This document shows positions 21,779 to 31,732 of a DNA stretch of 64,000 nt, one piece after another. Under the pieces are notes generated by a model. That model did no database searches. It was not told the origin of the DNA and was given only the letters and a program-made list of their open reading frames with translations. This stretch comes from Diphasiastrum complanatum. Taxonomy: Eukaryota > Streptophyta > Lycopodiopsida > Lycopodiales > Lycopodiaceae. Every line of letters begins with the position of its first letter. The first letter of the stretch is position 1. The stretch lies in contig CM055093.1 of assembly GCA_029204225.1 (NCBI GenBank), forward strand, positions 6,581,815 through 6,645,814. Reading direction: 5' to 3'. A program made the translations under genes and the position numbers.

Positions 21779-24700
21779 ATGACATCCAATGGTGGAATCA
21801 TGTTGGAAGCTAAAGAGAGGTTAAACTCTACAAACTATTCAACTTGGAAAGTGAGGATGGAGTCTTTACTAGAGTTGAATGAGCTAATGGATATAGTTGT
21901 GGGAATTGAAGAAAGACCTCTAATTCTTCAAGAGCAACTAAATTTTGATAGAAGGGCTAAAAGAGCCTTACATATCATAAAGATGAATGTTACCAATGAA
22001 CTTCTTAAAGAAGTTGGTAAATGTACTTCTTCAAGTGAAGCATGGAATGCTTTGAAGAAGATCTATGAGTCCAAATCCACATCTAGGGTTCTCACCCTAA
22101 GAAGGCAAATCTTCCAAAGTTGTCAAAGAGAGGGAGAGAGTGCACATTCATTTGTCTTGAAGGTTAAATCCTTGAATGATGATCTAGCATGCATAGATGA
22201 AAGCATAAAGGATGGGGAACTAGTTCAAGTCATGTTGAATGGTTTGCTTGATGAACATTCTAACCTTGTACAATGCTTTGCTATACAAAAGTCCTTGCCA
22301 AGTGTCAATGACTTGCAAGAGATCTTGGTGGCTGAAGAGCATAGGTTGCAAGCCAAAGGTGGTGGTGCATCAACACAAGGTGGAGATGAAGAAGCTCTTT
22401 TCACAAAGGGCAAGTTCAAAGGCAAGTGGTCCAAGCAAGGTAGTTTGGAGCATGGAAAGCATTCTTCTTCTTTGCAAAGTAGGAAGCAAGATAAGTCCAA
22501 GTTCAAATGTTTTTATTGTGGAGTGAAAGGACATTTTGCAAATGAATGCCATAAGAAACAAAATGCTAGATCTAGGTTGAGATCTAATGTACTTCTTGGA
22601 GATGATAATTGTTGTGCTAACTTGGCAAGCTTTGGTGAATCTATGGTCAATTTTTTGGATCCATTGGATCTTGAAGATGCACTAGTGTTACCTACTAGTC
22701 ATATGGAGTCATGTGGAGCTAAATTAGCATCATGTTTGTACTCTTCTACTCATGGACTTCCAAGGCTTGGTGGTTCTTCAATGGTGCTAGATGGCAAGTG
22801 CAAAAATGGAAAAGGTAAGGAAGGAGCTAACTTCATCAATGGAGTTGATGAAGATTCTTCTTTGGAAGTGATTGTTGCTAATGACTTGTTTGTTCATATG
22901 GAAAAAGATGGAGATGCTAAGTGTCATTCTTTGCAAGAAGATGGTTGTTCTTCTAATTCTTTTCATATTGATGTATGTAATCATGTGGGAAAAGATGATG
23001 GTGCTTTGAGCATGCTTGAAGGAAATGGTTCTTTTACATCTTTTTGTGATAAAGTCATTTGTGCAACAAGTGGTGTCACATTTCTTCATAAAAAGAGTAG
23101 ATCAAAGGTTTCTATCATGAGACTTGGTGAGGGAGATCACAAGTCAAAAGGAAGAGAAGTATGTGAAGTGTTCAAAGTAGGATGTACTTTGAATGATGTT
23201 TTTATGAACGATAGTGAGGAAGAATCATTATCATATGACTCATTACCTAAATCATTGAGTAGAAGTTCATGTTTGAAAAGAGAGAGTACTTCAATCACTC
23301 TTATGTTGAAGGTACTAAGGATCCTTTTCTTGGCTTCTAATATTCAAGAGTCTTCTACTTCTTATGGTGCAACTATCAAGAGGGAGGTTTCTAACTTTTG
23401 TGGTGCTAGCATTAAGAGGGAGTCTTGTGAAGGAAAGGGCAATGGAAGAGTGGTTCTTCGGAAGATCCAAAGAATGGATCTAACATCTCTTCATCAACTC
23501 AAAGCATTCTATGATTGTGGTGGATTGTTCATTCATGGTCAAGATGGCAAAAGGTTGGTTGAAGAAGACTACATGGAGCAACTCAAGTGGCAACTTCTTC
23601 AAGGCAAGGGAGATATCATTGGTGAGCTTATTGAGGTTTGTTATGAACTCAAGAGGGCTGTTTTGATTAGGTTTGATACTCATCTTCACCTACTCTACTT
23701 CATGTTAAATGGAAATGTTGGAATCTATCTTTTGGTTTATGATGGTGGCATTGTTTTCACTAACTATAGTGAAGGGTCAAATTTGAGCATTGATGAGATC
23801 TTGTGGGATCTTAATCATGTGTTTGAGAGGGAGTATCTTCAGAGTTTCAGATCTGAAGATGTTCACATATGCAAGATCTTTGATGTCTTATTGGAAGATC
23901 AAGAGGTTGATCTTGGATTGCTTCATCAACACCAAGAGACAAGTGGCAATTCGAAGCTAGTGAAAAGCATCAAAGAAGAGACAAATGGTCAAGGCATTTT
24001 GGATCTGTTTTTACAGGTTCTTGAAGGTTCAAGTAAGGTCTTTGGAGCTGCAAGGAAGTGTCTTCTTACTCTACCTCACTTGCCTAATCTCATGTATGAA
24101 CATTGTTATGTCAATGTGTTGAAATTGTCAAATTTCAATAAAACTAGTTCCATAGTTTTGCATCCTTTGGATCTTGGAGATGGAATAGTTATCATTGCTG
24201 GTTTGTATGATCAAGTACATGAATTCATTCAGATCTTGAAAGGTATTGAAGTGGTCAATATGTTTTCTTTTGAACAAAGTTCAAGATCTAGTATTCTAGT
24301 GTTGGCAAATTGGCAACTTGTTGACATTGTAGGATCAAGCGTTGTGTGCAAATCTTGTGGAGGTACTTCAAGTATTTCAAGTTCAGGTTTTGGTCATTCA
24401 AATGGAGTAGGGAACACATATTTTTGGCATTCATTCACTCAAAGGCTTTCATGGATTGAAGATCTACAAAGGCAAGGTGGTGATGGAAGTTCATTCATGG
24501 AGATACATGTTGCATTCACTATATGTATAGTGAAATGTGGAGGAGGCATGCAAACACTTGTTGATCACTTTCGTTTACAACTTGTTTGCTGCTATTTTAC
24601 AGAGAAACCAGAGATGGATACATGGAGGAATTCATTAATTGAGATTCTATGTTCTTTTACATGTACCATTTTTATGATTCTATGTAAAATTGATGTAAGA

Positions 24701-24853
24701 AATAGTGAAGCATCCTATATGGACACTATTATCTATATCAATTATGTTGTGTCCTATTTTGTACATATTAGGATCCTTGAGAAGAGATCTATTCTGATGA
24801 TGGAGATCATTCTTAAGTTGGAACAAAGTAGTGTTGTAAAACTAGCAAGTTAA
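21779..24853 (+). CDS. Copia Gag fused to a large unknown domain (1024 aa)
   Basis: The first in-frame ATG is at 21779 (MTSNGGIMLEAKERLNSTNY); the frame is open further upstream but has no earlier ATG. Residues ~1-230 are copia Gag (NYSTWKVRMESLLELNELMD, SSSEAWNALKKIYES, LTLRRQIFQS). Residues 244-257 form a CX2CX4HX4C zinc knuckle, CFYCGVKGHFANEC. Beyond ~265, all 760 residues lack protease, integrase and RT motifs. They include Ser- and Gly-rich stretches, LRKIQRMDLTSLHQLKAFYD, FMLNGNVGIYLLVYDGGIVF and VVCKSCGGTSSISSSG. From ~707 (LEDQEVDLG) to the end they align with the insert at 9.5-10.4 kb, with indels in threes where I compared. The last residues (IILKLEQSSVVKLAS) sit where copia RNase H has its DNQS motif. 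The Gag part should package the RNA; the function of the rest is unknown. Intact, with no frameshift. Confidence 0.85.
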   Translation: MTSNGGIMLEAKERLNSTNYSTWKVRMESLLELNELMDIVVGIEERPLILQEQLNFDRRAKRALHIIKMNVTNELLKEVGKCTSSSEAWNALKKIYESKSTSRVLTLRRQIFQSCQREGESAHSFVLKVKSLNDDLACIDESIKDGELVQVMLNGLLDEHSNLVQCFAIQKSLPSVNDLQEILVAEEHRLQAKGGGASTQGGDEEALFTKGKFKGKWSKQGSLEHGKHSSSLQSRKQDKSKFKCFYCGVKGHFANECHKKQNARSRLRSNVLLGDDNCCANLASFGESMVNFLDPLDLEDALVLPTSHMESCGAKLASCLYSSTHGLPRLGGSSMVLDGKCKNGKGKEGANFINGVDEDSSLEVIVANDLFVHMEKDGDAKCHSLQEDGCSSNSFHIDVCNHVGKDDGALSMLEGNGSFTSFCDKVICATSGVTFLHKKSRSKVSIMRLGEGDHKSKGREVCEVFKVGCTLNDVFMNDSEEESLSYDSLPKSLSRSSCLKRESTSITLMLKVLRILFLASNIQESSTSYGATIKREVSNFCGASIKRESCEGKGNGRVVLRKIQRMDLTSLHQLKAFYDCGGLFIHGQDGKRLVEEDYMEQLKWQLLQGKGDIIGELIEVCYELKRAVLIRFDTHLHLLYFMLNGNVGIYLLVYDGGIVFTNYSEGSNLSIDEILWDLNHVFEREYLQSFRSEDVHICKIFDVLLEDQEVDLGLLHQHQETSGNSKLVKSIKEETNGQGILDLFLQVLEGSSKVFGAARKCLLTLPHLPNLMYEHCYVNVLKLSNFNKTSSIVLHPLDLGDGIVIIAGLYDQVHEFIQILKGIEVVNMFSFEQSSRSSILVLANWQLVDIVGSSVVCKSCGGTSSISSSGFGHSNGVGNTYFWHSFTQRLSWIEDLQRQGGDGSSFMEIHVAFTICIVKCGGGMQTLVDHFRLQLVCCYFTEKPEMDTWRNSLIEILCSFTCTIFMILCKIDVRNSEASYMDTIIYINYVVSYFVHIRILEKRSILMMEIILKLEQSSVVKLAS

Positions 24854-24857
24854 GTTG

Positions 24858-24866
24858 AAGAGGGAG
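24858..24866 (+). other. Polypurine tract
   Basis: AAGAGGGAG immediately before the 3' LTR. It is translated as part of the conserved copia C-terminal tail '(K)LVEEGV' in relatives at 9351 and 55261. Confidence 0.8.
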
Positions 24867-25513
24867 TGTGAAAATTGTCAACATTTCCTTGTCTAGTTTT
24901 AGGCCAAAATTGCTAAAAATGGCACATAGTTTAGGATCTGACTTTTCACACGTGTGAAACAGGTCTAGATATTTTTAGTAAGTGTATTTTTTCAGTATGA
25001 AGAAGTGTCAAACTTCAAGACCTTCGAAATGAGTCCATTTTCATGTATTTTGGACATATATGCCAATTTTACCTATATAGGGCATATTTTAGGTAAGGAG
25101 GGTCTAGAGAGAGGAGAGAGAGTCATCTCTCTCAGCTATATATAGCAGGTAGGCCGTGGAGAAACAGGTTGGAGCAGATCCATTGTATTCATTTGCTTAA
25201 TGAGAGATTTTTCTATTGGGTTCTCCTTCCATTGTTGGCATTGTGTAGTGATTGAGTTCAAGCTTTGTGTGTATGATCTTAGGTGCTTTCCAAAAGTGGT
25301 AGGCTGATGTATTATGGACTGTATAATGCTATTTTGGGCCGCACTTGATGTTTATGGAAGTTTCCATTTGTGATAAATGCTTTTTGATCAAGTTCTTTGC
25401 ATTCTAGGTAGCATAGAATGTGTTGCCAATTCCTAGCTTATGTAGTTTGGAGTGCAAGCATTCAAGCCAATGATCTTGGAGTTTAGATCCACTTAGGATC
25501 TGTATTTTTCACA
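24867..25513 (+). repeat. 3' LTR (family A)
   Basis: 647 bp and indistinguishable by eye from 19980-20626. It is followed by the AGTAT target duplication and the tnp2 pseudogene. Confidence 0.93.
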
Positions 25514-25998
25514 AGTATCACATATAGGACAAGATTTTAACCCCCGATACTCACCACAATATAAGATACAATCTTTTGGACAAGCATGATGCAATGTATA
25601 GTCCATTCCCATTGCACTCAACATTTTTCGTGCCTCACCTCTTGTCTCTAACATAGTGTTTCCTTCTAGGAGTAGTTTGTGCAATAACCTGTACATAATC
25701 AAATGAATTTTCATGATACAAAATAAAATCATCTAGCCAACTAAAACTTTTGACTAGAACAACACATCTACTAGAATCTTTAAAATAAATCTCAATCTTA
25801 TTTACCCAAATAAGGATGTAACACTTGTATCACTCCATTTATATTTTTCTTGGAGGTTCAATATAAGCAACGAAGCGGCCAAATGAGATGTCTTTGCTCC
25901 TAGATATAATGGTGTGTTTGATTCTTCTCTCAATTTTTTGTCTTCGACACTAATAAATGATTCACTATCATGTTCAGTGCATTCTTCCATGACATCAT

Positions 25999-26480
25999 GC
26001 AAAGCTTTGCAGTCGCATTAATCTAATTAGCTACGTGTATGGATCCGTACAGCACTATATGATGAAGTTATGAACGCCCAGAAAAAATAAGAATTATCCC
26101 TGCTTTTAAAAAAAGACTGAGAATGCAATTACGTAAGACAATGACGTAAGGCTTGCAGTCATGATTGGTGTGATGTTGCATTGTGATCATTTGTGATTCG
26201 ATGGCAATCAATTTTAAAAAAAAAAAATCAATGTGAAACTTAAGTAGAAAAGCGTGACGAATCACGCATATTTGGCTTGAGACTCAACACTATTATTATT
26301 GCATTTCAGTCACTCACGAGTCACAGTTGCTTCAAATCAAATCAAATGAGCCCACATGAGACTGTAAAGTCTATAGACTCCTGCCCTTAAAACATTTGAT
26401 GCCAATCTCATAAAAATTACAACTCCTTAATTCAAGCCTTGACATAGATAAAACATAAAACTTTGAAATTATCACTAAAA
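25999..26480 (+). repeat. Dispersed repeat, copy adjoining tnp2
   Basis: Matches 12416-12810 (from 'aagctttgcagtcgcat' through 'cactcacgagtcacag' to 'ttcaagccttgacata'), with extra short insertions here. It lies directly upstream of the tnp2 start, so it is probably the 5' region of a CACTA element. Confidence 0.6.
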
Positions 26481-26482
26481 CT

Positions 26483-26673
26483 GATCCATCCACTTCGACG
26501 TTCAAAGTTCAACGATCGTGTCAACCGACTCATTTGACTTACTCAATGACTTCAAGTCATCTATCTCGTCTGATTCATTCACTTCGACGTTCAAACTTCG
26601 ACGATCGATTTAGACTGATCCATCTACTTCAACATTCGAACTTCGACAATTGAGTCAACCGACTCATTTGGCT
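26483..26673 (+). repeat. Degenerate ~50-85 bp repeats, possible CACTA subterminal array
   Basis: At least three units share 'ctgatcCATcCACTTCGACGTTC', then 'cttcgacgatcg', then 'caaccgactcatttg' (starts near 26483, 26569, 26617). Repeats rich in TCGAC, close to a tnp2 start, fit the subterminal repeat arrays of CACTA elements. A gypsy LTR begins two bases later. Confidence 0.5.
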
Positions 26674-26675
26674 TC

Positions 26676-27497
26676 TGTTGGGGGTATTTCCAACAAAGTG
26701 TAAATAAATAAATTCGACTAATAAAATGTGTTGCGAGGGCATGACATCCTACGCATATAAGCCCATGGCCCAATGAGCATGCAAGCCTAAGTGTAAATAA
26801 AATAAAATAGACTTGGGCCTTTGAATTAAAATAAAACTAGAGGCCCAAAGTCATTTTTAAACTTAGAGACTACTTTTTAGAGTTGGGTCCAAATTGGGAC
26901 TCACATGAATCTTGTGAAATTTAATGTACTTTTTATGGGCCCTTGGATCAAGTTGGGTCCAAGATGAATGGATAGGATCAATGTGAATATTAGCCAATAG
27001 GATTGAGGGGCAAGGGCCTTCTCCATTTTATAAAAAGGCACCATTTGTACACTATTTTCATGCTTAATAGAGAGGAGGAGGCTCTACTATTTTGAGAGCT
27101 CAAGCATCCTCATTTGCTAATCAATCTTGCTTATGCTATTGTTGTGATTGCTTGTTATTTCCATTTCTTCCATGCTTTTTGTTTGTGATTAGTTAAGGTT
27201 TCGCCATAAGCAATGACATTGAGCATTTGAGCTAACCTCCATCTCATCTCTCTCTCTTTCTCTCTTCTCTTCTCTCTTCCTCTTCTTGTCTATCATTTCC
27301 CTTCACCCAAAAGCATGATGAATGTTAGTGTAGAGGAGTACAGTTAAAGGAGGGTAGTGTTAGTGGTGAATAGATTTAAGGGAGAAAGTAGGAAACTAAC
27401 TAAAAATAGCATCTGTGCATAGTTAGGTACCTATCCAGTGATCTAACCCTTGTTGATAGGCAGGAGGGCTATACTACACGAGATCTTCGACCCTACA
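26676..27497 (+). mobile_element. Ty3/gypsy 5' LTR
   Basis: 822 bp from TGTTGGGGGTATTTCCAACA to ...CGACCCTACA, ended by an Asp-tRNA primer site. The start TGTTGG... is itself a short palindrome (TGTTGG/CCAACA). A pyrimidine-rich (CTCT)n stretch lies near 27245-27290. No partner LTR is found. Confidence 0.75.
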
Positions 27498-27498
27498 G

Positions 27499-27516
27499 TG
27501 GCGTCGTTGCTGGGGA
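27499..27516 (+). other. Primer binding site, Asp-tRNA type
   Basis: TGGCGTCGTTGCTGGGGA differs at two positions from TGGCGCCGTTGCCGGGGA and lies one base after the LTR. Confidence 0.8.
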
Positions 27517-28340
27517 TAGGTTCGCACTAACGAGTTTAGCTGCATTTTAGCTATTTTCTTGCTTTTTAGAGTGGTTTGCGGTAGATTTTTGGGAGTTTAA
27601 AGTTAGTTTTCTGTTTTTTTTTTTTTTCTTTTTGTATTTGGACTGTTCACAGCAGGCGGAGGAGGTGTGAGAGGGTAGAGGAGGCCCTGAACAGCCTGTA
27701 AGGGCTTGAGAACTAAACCAACCAACCAAAATACCCAAAAAACACACCAACCTGTATTTTGGAAGGAAAAAGAGCCTAAAATCTCACCAGATTTTTATAT
27801 CTCCAGAACCAATGAGAATTAACTCTTGCATGACTCCCAGCAGCTCCAGGGTACTGTCTAAGACCTGCATAGAAGCCTACAAGAGTTAGTTCCAAGCATA
27901 TTGCAAAAATCAGAGAAAAATCATAAAAAATTCAAAAAACCCTTGAAAAACTCCAAAAAAAATCAAATCTTCATAAGAACTCTCGCAGAGCCCTCTGAAG
28001 TTCCATCTTAGTGAGACCAGGACACAAAGAAGCTTGCGAGAGTTCCCAATGAAAAAAAGATGGGAAAGTTCCAGTGAACCCTCGTAGACAACAAATTTTT
28101 CAGTTCCAGTGGTCAAAAACTCTCGCAGAGGATTCTGGAGTTCCATCTCAGTGAGACCAGGACACAGAAGAGCTTGCAAGAGTTAATTTGATTCCAGTGA
28201 GCAAAAAATTGGATTTAAGTGCAAAAAAATCACTAAAAAGTGAAGATCCAACAAATCCTTCCAATAAGAGCTCTCTCAGACCTTGTAAGTGCCTGATAGG
28301 ATGTCAGCCTAGATAGATGGAGGATGTAAGTCTCATGGTG
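27517..28340 (+). other. Gypsy leader with repeated inverted motif modules
   Basis: No gag is found. Modules open with AACTCTCGC or AACTCTTGC and close with GCGAGAGTT or the like: about 27810-27890, 27978-28049 and 28119-28184. The last two share 'gttccatctyagtgagaccaggacac'. Each could fold as a hairpin. The element is truncated after about 28340. Confidence 0.55.
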
Positions 28341-28619
28341 GCAGTGAGATTTCCTCAGTTTGAGCCATGTTGCTCATGTGGTCCACTTGTGGTTCAAGTT
28401 GGATGGGGACGAGTCAGTTCGTCGAGAGTGTGGTAGACTCTCTTTATGAGCATTGTGTTTGCATGATACTTTGTGTGTCAAACCTGGTGGTTTTTCGGTG
28501 TGCTTGAGTGTGGGTCAAGTATAGGGTAGCAGGAATATGCATAACATCTTTGGGACACTCCAAACATTGCTACAAATTATTGTTTTTCACTCTTATCACA
28601 TTTGAACTTAAGGGAGAGA

Positions 28620-29079
28620 GTTAGAAATCAGTTTTGATCTGACTCATTAGTATAAGCTCTAAATGTGATGATGTAATTACTGTACAGTTTATTTGGTTTA
28701 TTGTATATGGTTGTGATCGGGACGTGACCTGCTAGGATATTTTGATCGGGCACTGATCACGTAGCCGGCTACTTGGGTTAGCCGAGTAGCCACACATAGG
28801 AAGAATTAGTCTGTACAGAGTTATTTATAGTACTTGCTATACTTGGGGGCATGTCTTAAGTTTTTCGATCAAATTTGGCCATATTGGGTCCGATCTTAGT
28901 TTGACAGGTGGTAGGCAAATTTTAAGACACCTGCCTTTTCATGAAGTTTGTGAATACTCTATATGTACAGTGTTTCTTTGTAATCTAATAACTTTTGTTG
29001 TGCCATCTTTGAGAGCTTGTGAGGAGTGGTTATGGTGATTGTGTGATGTGATCTGCATACTGCACTAGATCCTAACAGA
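28620..29079 (+). mobile_element. Probable copia 3' or solo LTR
   Basis: Preceded by a purine tract AAGGGAGAGAG (28609-28619). It begins TTAGAAATCAGTTTTGATC and ends ...TAGATCCTAACA. It contains a TATA-like TTATTTATAG and a poly(A)-region-like 'ctttgtaatctaataac'. No element interior is recognised on its left. Confidence 0.5.
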
Positions 29080-29138
29080 TTTTCCACTACTTTTACATAG
29101 ATGTTTATCTCCCATCTTTTGTTGTAGATGCACATTTT

Positions 29139-29140
<2 letters not shown>

Positions 29141-29197
<57 letters not shown>
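29141..29197 (+). repeat. (AG)n microsatellite, 57 bp
   Basis: Uninterrupted AG dinucleotides. Confidence 0.95.
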
Positions 29198-29199
<2 letters not shown>

Positions 29200-29649
29200 T
29201 TCGGATGGATATTCTAGATCTGAGGTGTATATGATATACTTTAACTTCACTACATTCATGTCGTCTGACTTTCACTCTCATCACATTTATCATATAACTA
29301 AATTATATTCATTGGATGTAGGTATCACAGTCTCAATCCCATGCATCGTAGTCACATGAGTCCGATTGCAACGTCAATGGCTAGGACGAAGATAACTCAG
29401 CTAGATCTAATTATAATTAGGTATATTTCAATAATCCAATTTGTAACATATCTTTGTACTTGGAACATATGTGTATGAATATATATTCATTGAATTTAGG
29501 TTTTCTTTATCAATTTTTAAGCGCTTATAATGTAACTCAAATAAATTTTGCAATTTTTTTATTAACAATAATGAATGAACAAATGGTTTTGCTTACCAAC
29601 TTCATAAGAAGTGGTGCAAAAGATTCATGGGGTCCGATGGAGTCCATTT

Positions 29650-29693
29650 TTAGGGCAGAATGGAGCCAAAAAACTGGCTCCATTTTGCCCTAA
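29650..29693 (+). repeat. 18-bp perfect-class hairpin
   Basis: Left arm TTAGGGCAGAATGGAGCC (29650-29667), 8-base loop AAAAAACT, right arm GGCTCCATTTTGCCCTAA (29676-29693). The only imperfection is one C-to-T that keeps a G-U pair in RNA. It may be a transposon terminus pair or a small-RNA-like hairpin; the class is unknown. Confidence 0.6.
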
Positions 29694-30365
29694 TTTTTTT
29701 TTTTTTTGCTTTTAAGCCTTCGGAATAACCCTCGAAACAGAGTAAACTTTTGATAGAGATATACCAAGGGATACTCCTCGGTATAATCCTTGGAATAGAG
29801 AGAGTCACGAATAGCTTGTTGGAAGGGATATATCGAGGGGCCTCGGTGTATCTCTCGGTATACGTGTGCTAACAACTCAAAAATGAGGTGAAGAAGCATC
29901 GATTACCGAGGTAATTATCGAGGATCTCGTTCCGACGCATACTCCAGGGTTTATGCCGAGGTATGTGGTGTTTTTTCAACAAAAAAAAAATTTCACAAAA
30001 GCTTTGGTAATAGGGTTGGAAATCCTCCAGAATGTTGTGGTGTTTGAATCTAAATAACTAAAATGTACTACAAAAAAAATTGAGCTTCCATGCTATACAA
30101 AAATTTTAGATCAAAACACACTCTCCATAGCAACACATGGTTAAATAAAAATTGAGCTCGCACAACACTCAAAATAATAACAACGATGCAAATCAAAACA
30201 TTTTTGTGAAAATGAGAAAACCTAAGATTTACGTGATGGAAAAAAAATTGACCTTTTATAATAAACGAAAATATTTTTCAGAATAACAATGCTAACTATC
30301 ACATAATATAATGCCTAGACATGTAAAAATCATAGAAGATTGTGTTGTGTGGTATAGGATTATCA
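29694..30365. other. Non-coding stretch with dispersed repeat copy 2
   Basis: 30044-30165 is the second copy of the repeat at 7007-7140. 29740-29960 is rich in 'cctcggtat' and 'ccgaggta' phrases in both orientations. No gene is seen. Confidence 0.5.
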
Positions 30366-30740
30366 GCTCTAATACCACTCTTGCTAAATATGCTATCCAA
30401 AGAAGAGAAAAACAATATCAAAATTATTATAGGATCGATACGAACTACAAGATTCATACTATCACTTAGTCGTTCTTTCGATTGGTCAGAAGAATATTTG
30501 TATAGGTGTCTGAGACAAGGTCCATGCAAAGAGCGTTGTTATTAGGCATCTATGACAGCCATGCTTTCTTCATGTCAAATATTCTATATGAGTTGTAGGA
30601 GTCAGTATTAGTAACAAAGAAAAAAATTATCAAAAAGCTTTTGGTAGTATAAGTGTACATAAAGAAAATAGAGAATATATATTAGCTGTTGTGATAACAA
30701 TGATCAAATCATGATCATGTGTCGAAGAATGGTTCACAAC
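30366..30740 (-). mobile_element. Copia LTR, family C, fragment with primer site
   Basis: The minus-strand primer site TGGTATTAGAGC is at 30377-30366. To its right the sequence matches family C ('aaattatcaaaaagc', 'gaaaatagagaat', 'aagaatggttcacaa') up to 30740, where it is cut by a gypsy LTR. Confidence 0.6.
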
Positions 30741-31014
30741 TATAGCGGCCTAGTTCACAAGTCACGCATCGATTCGTTCCCAAGGCAACAGTGCTTCCCT
30801 TGCGAAATTAGCTTGCAAACTACCCTCTTCCTACTCTAACCACACCTAGATTAACCACATCTAACTAACCACCCTACTTTAACCACAAGCAAGAAGAAGG
30901 AAGAATAGATTACAATGGGGGAGGTGCTTACATCCTATCCTCTCTAATCTCTAGATCATAAACAACATGCAAATAGAAAGAAGAAGTAAATGGAAAACAA
31001 CATCAACTACAAAA

Positions 31015-31090
<76 letters not shown>

Positions 31091-31715
31091 CATTTGGGCA
31101 CAATCTCCTCCTCCAATTGAACACAAAAAAAAGGTACAAAGGATGCCTTTTTATAGATGGGAAAGGCCCTTGCCCCTTTCTCCTATTGGCTAATTACAAT
31201 GGCAAGGATCCTAATCCAAGCCGTTTAAACTAACACAAAATGAATCTTAACGATACTAAGAAAGCATACTAGCCTTAAAAATCGTTAAGTAATGAGCATA
31301 TTGAAAATAGAAGGCCAACAACATGATTTCAGACCTTCACATTTTTTCCTTTAAGTTTTTCCATTTATGCCTTAAATGATTTAAGGCACCTTTGTTTTTT
31401 GCCTTCTTCGCCCTTTTTTTGTGCCTTCACGAAAAAAGCGACACACTGGCCAGAATGACTTAAAGAACATTTCTGGACCACCTTCATCATTTTCGTCTCT
31501 TTGCGAAAAATGCGACACAAACCCAGAATGCCTTAAAACCTTTTTTTAGGGCACCTTCATCTTTTTGCTGCGTTAAAACTAAGGCACCTTCGGCTTCTTC
31601 GTTGTCTTAAATCTAAATGCATCTTCGGGATTTGCATACCTTCAGTCTAACGGACACCTTCAATTTTTTCTTTGCAGTTTTCTACATTGGCAAACCGACG
31701 TCGCCAAATGTATCA
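30741..31715 (-). mobile_element. Ty3/gypsy LTR, family D, minus orientation
   Basis: The reverse complement matches the LTR at 60667-61104 at both ends (right end 'gccaaatgtatca', left end 'tatagcggcc') and through 'ggaagaatagattacaatgg'. It is about twice as long because of a microsatellite and a region of 'ccttcg/ttaaggcacc' repeats. No primer site is next to it. Confidence 0.7.
31016..31089 (+). repeat. Compound (TG)n(AG)n microsatellite
   Basis: About 44 bases of TG repeats followed by about 30 of AG repeats, inside the family D LTR. Confidence 0.95.
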
Positions 31716-31732
31716 GCAACCCTAAGAACAAC

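Larger units (their letters stand above)
19980..25513 (+). mobile_element. Complete non-autonomous copia-type LTR retrotransposon, recent insertion
   Basis: 5534 bp. Two 647-bp LTRs (19980-20626, 24867-25513) look identical base for base, and both run from TGTGAAAATTG to TTTTTCACA. A direct 5-bp duplication AGTAT flanks the element (19975-19979 and 25514-25518). A Met-tRNA primer site follows the 5' LTR and a purine tract precedes the 3' LTR. The interior has a 1.14-kb leader and a single large ORF: copia Gag fused to ~760 residues of unknown sequence. There is no protease, integrase, RT or RNase H, so mobilisation must depend on an autonomous copia. It is inserted in a tnp2 pseudogene. LTR identity implies a young insertion. 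Confidence 0.93.
19465..26005 (-). pseudogene. tnp2: CACTA (En/Spm) transposase tnp2, split by a retroelement
   Basis: The minus-strand reading starts near 26005 (MHDVMEECTEHDSE). It continues TPLYLGAKTSHLAASLLILN, KYKWSDTSVTSLF, LETRGEARKMLSAMGMDYTL, HHACPKDCILYCGEYRGLKS and CPICDT up to 25514. The 19980-25513 element interrupts it there. It resumes at 19974 with PRYRDNLQG in the same frame once the element and one AGTAT are ignored. A frame change then leads to VLQHFPIIPRLQQLF, VPSYSPAWKHIDKEYPCFAS, STWPVVLVNYNIPPWLSFK and DIYLVPLIEELQLLWKGGQ, ending near 19465 at a copia primer site. These are hallmark Transposase_21 (tnp2) motifs in the right order. Several stops and frameshifts predate or accompany the insertion. 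The 3' half, including DUF4216, is missing here. Confidence 0.85.
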
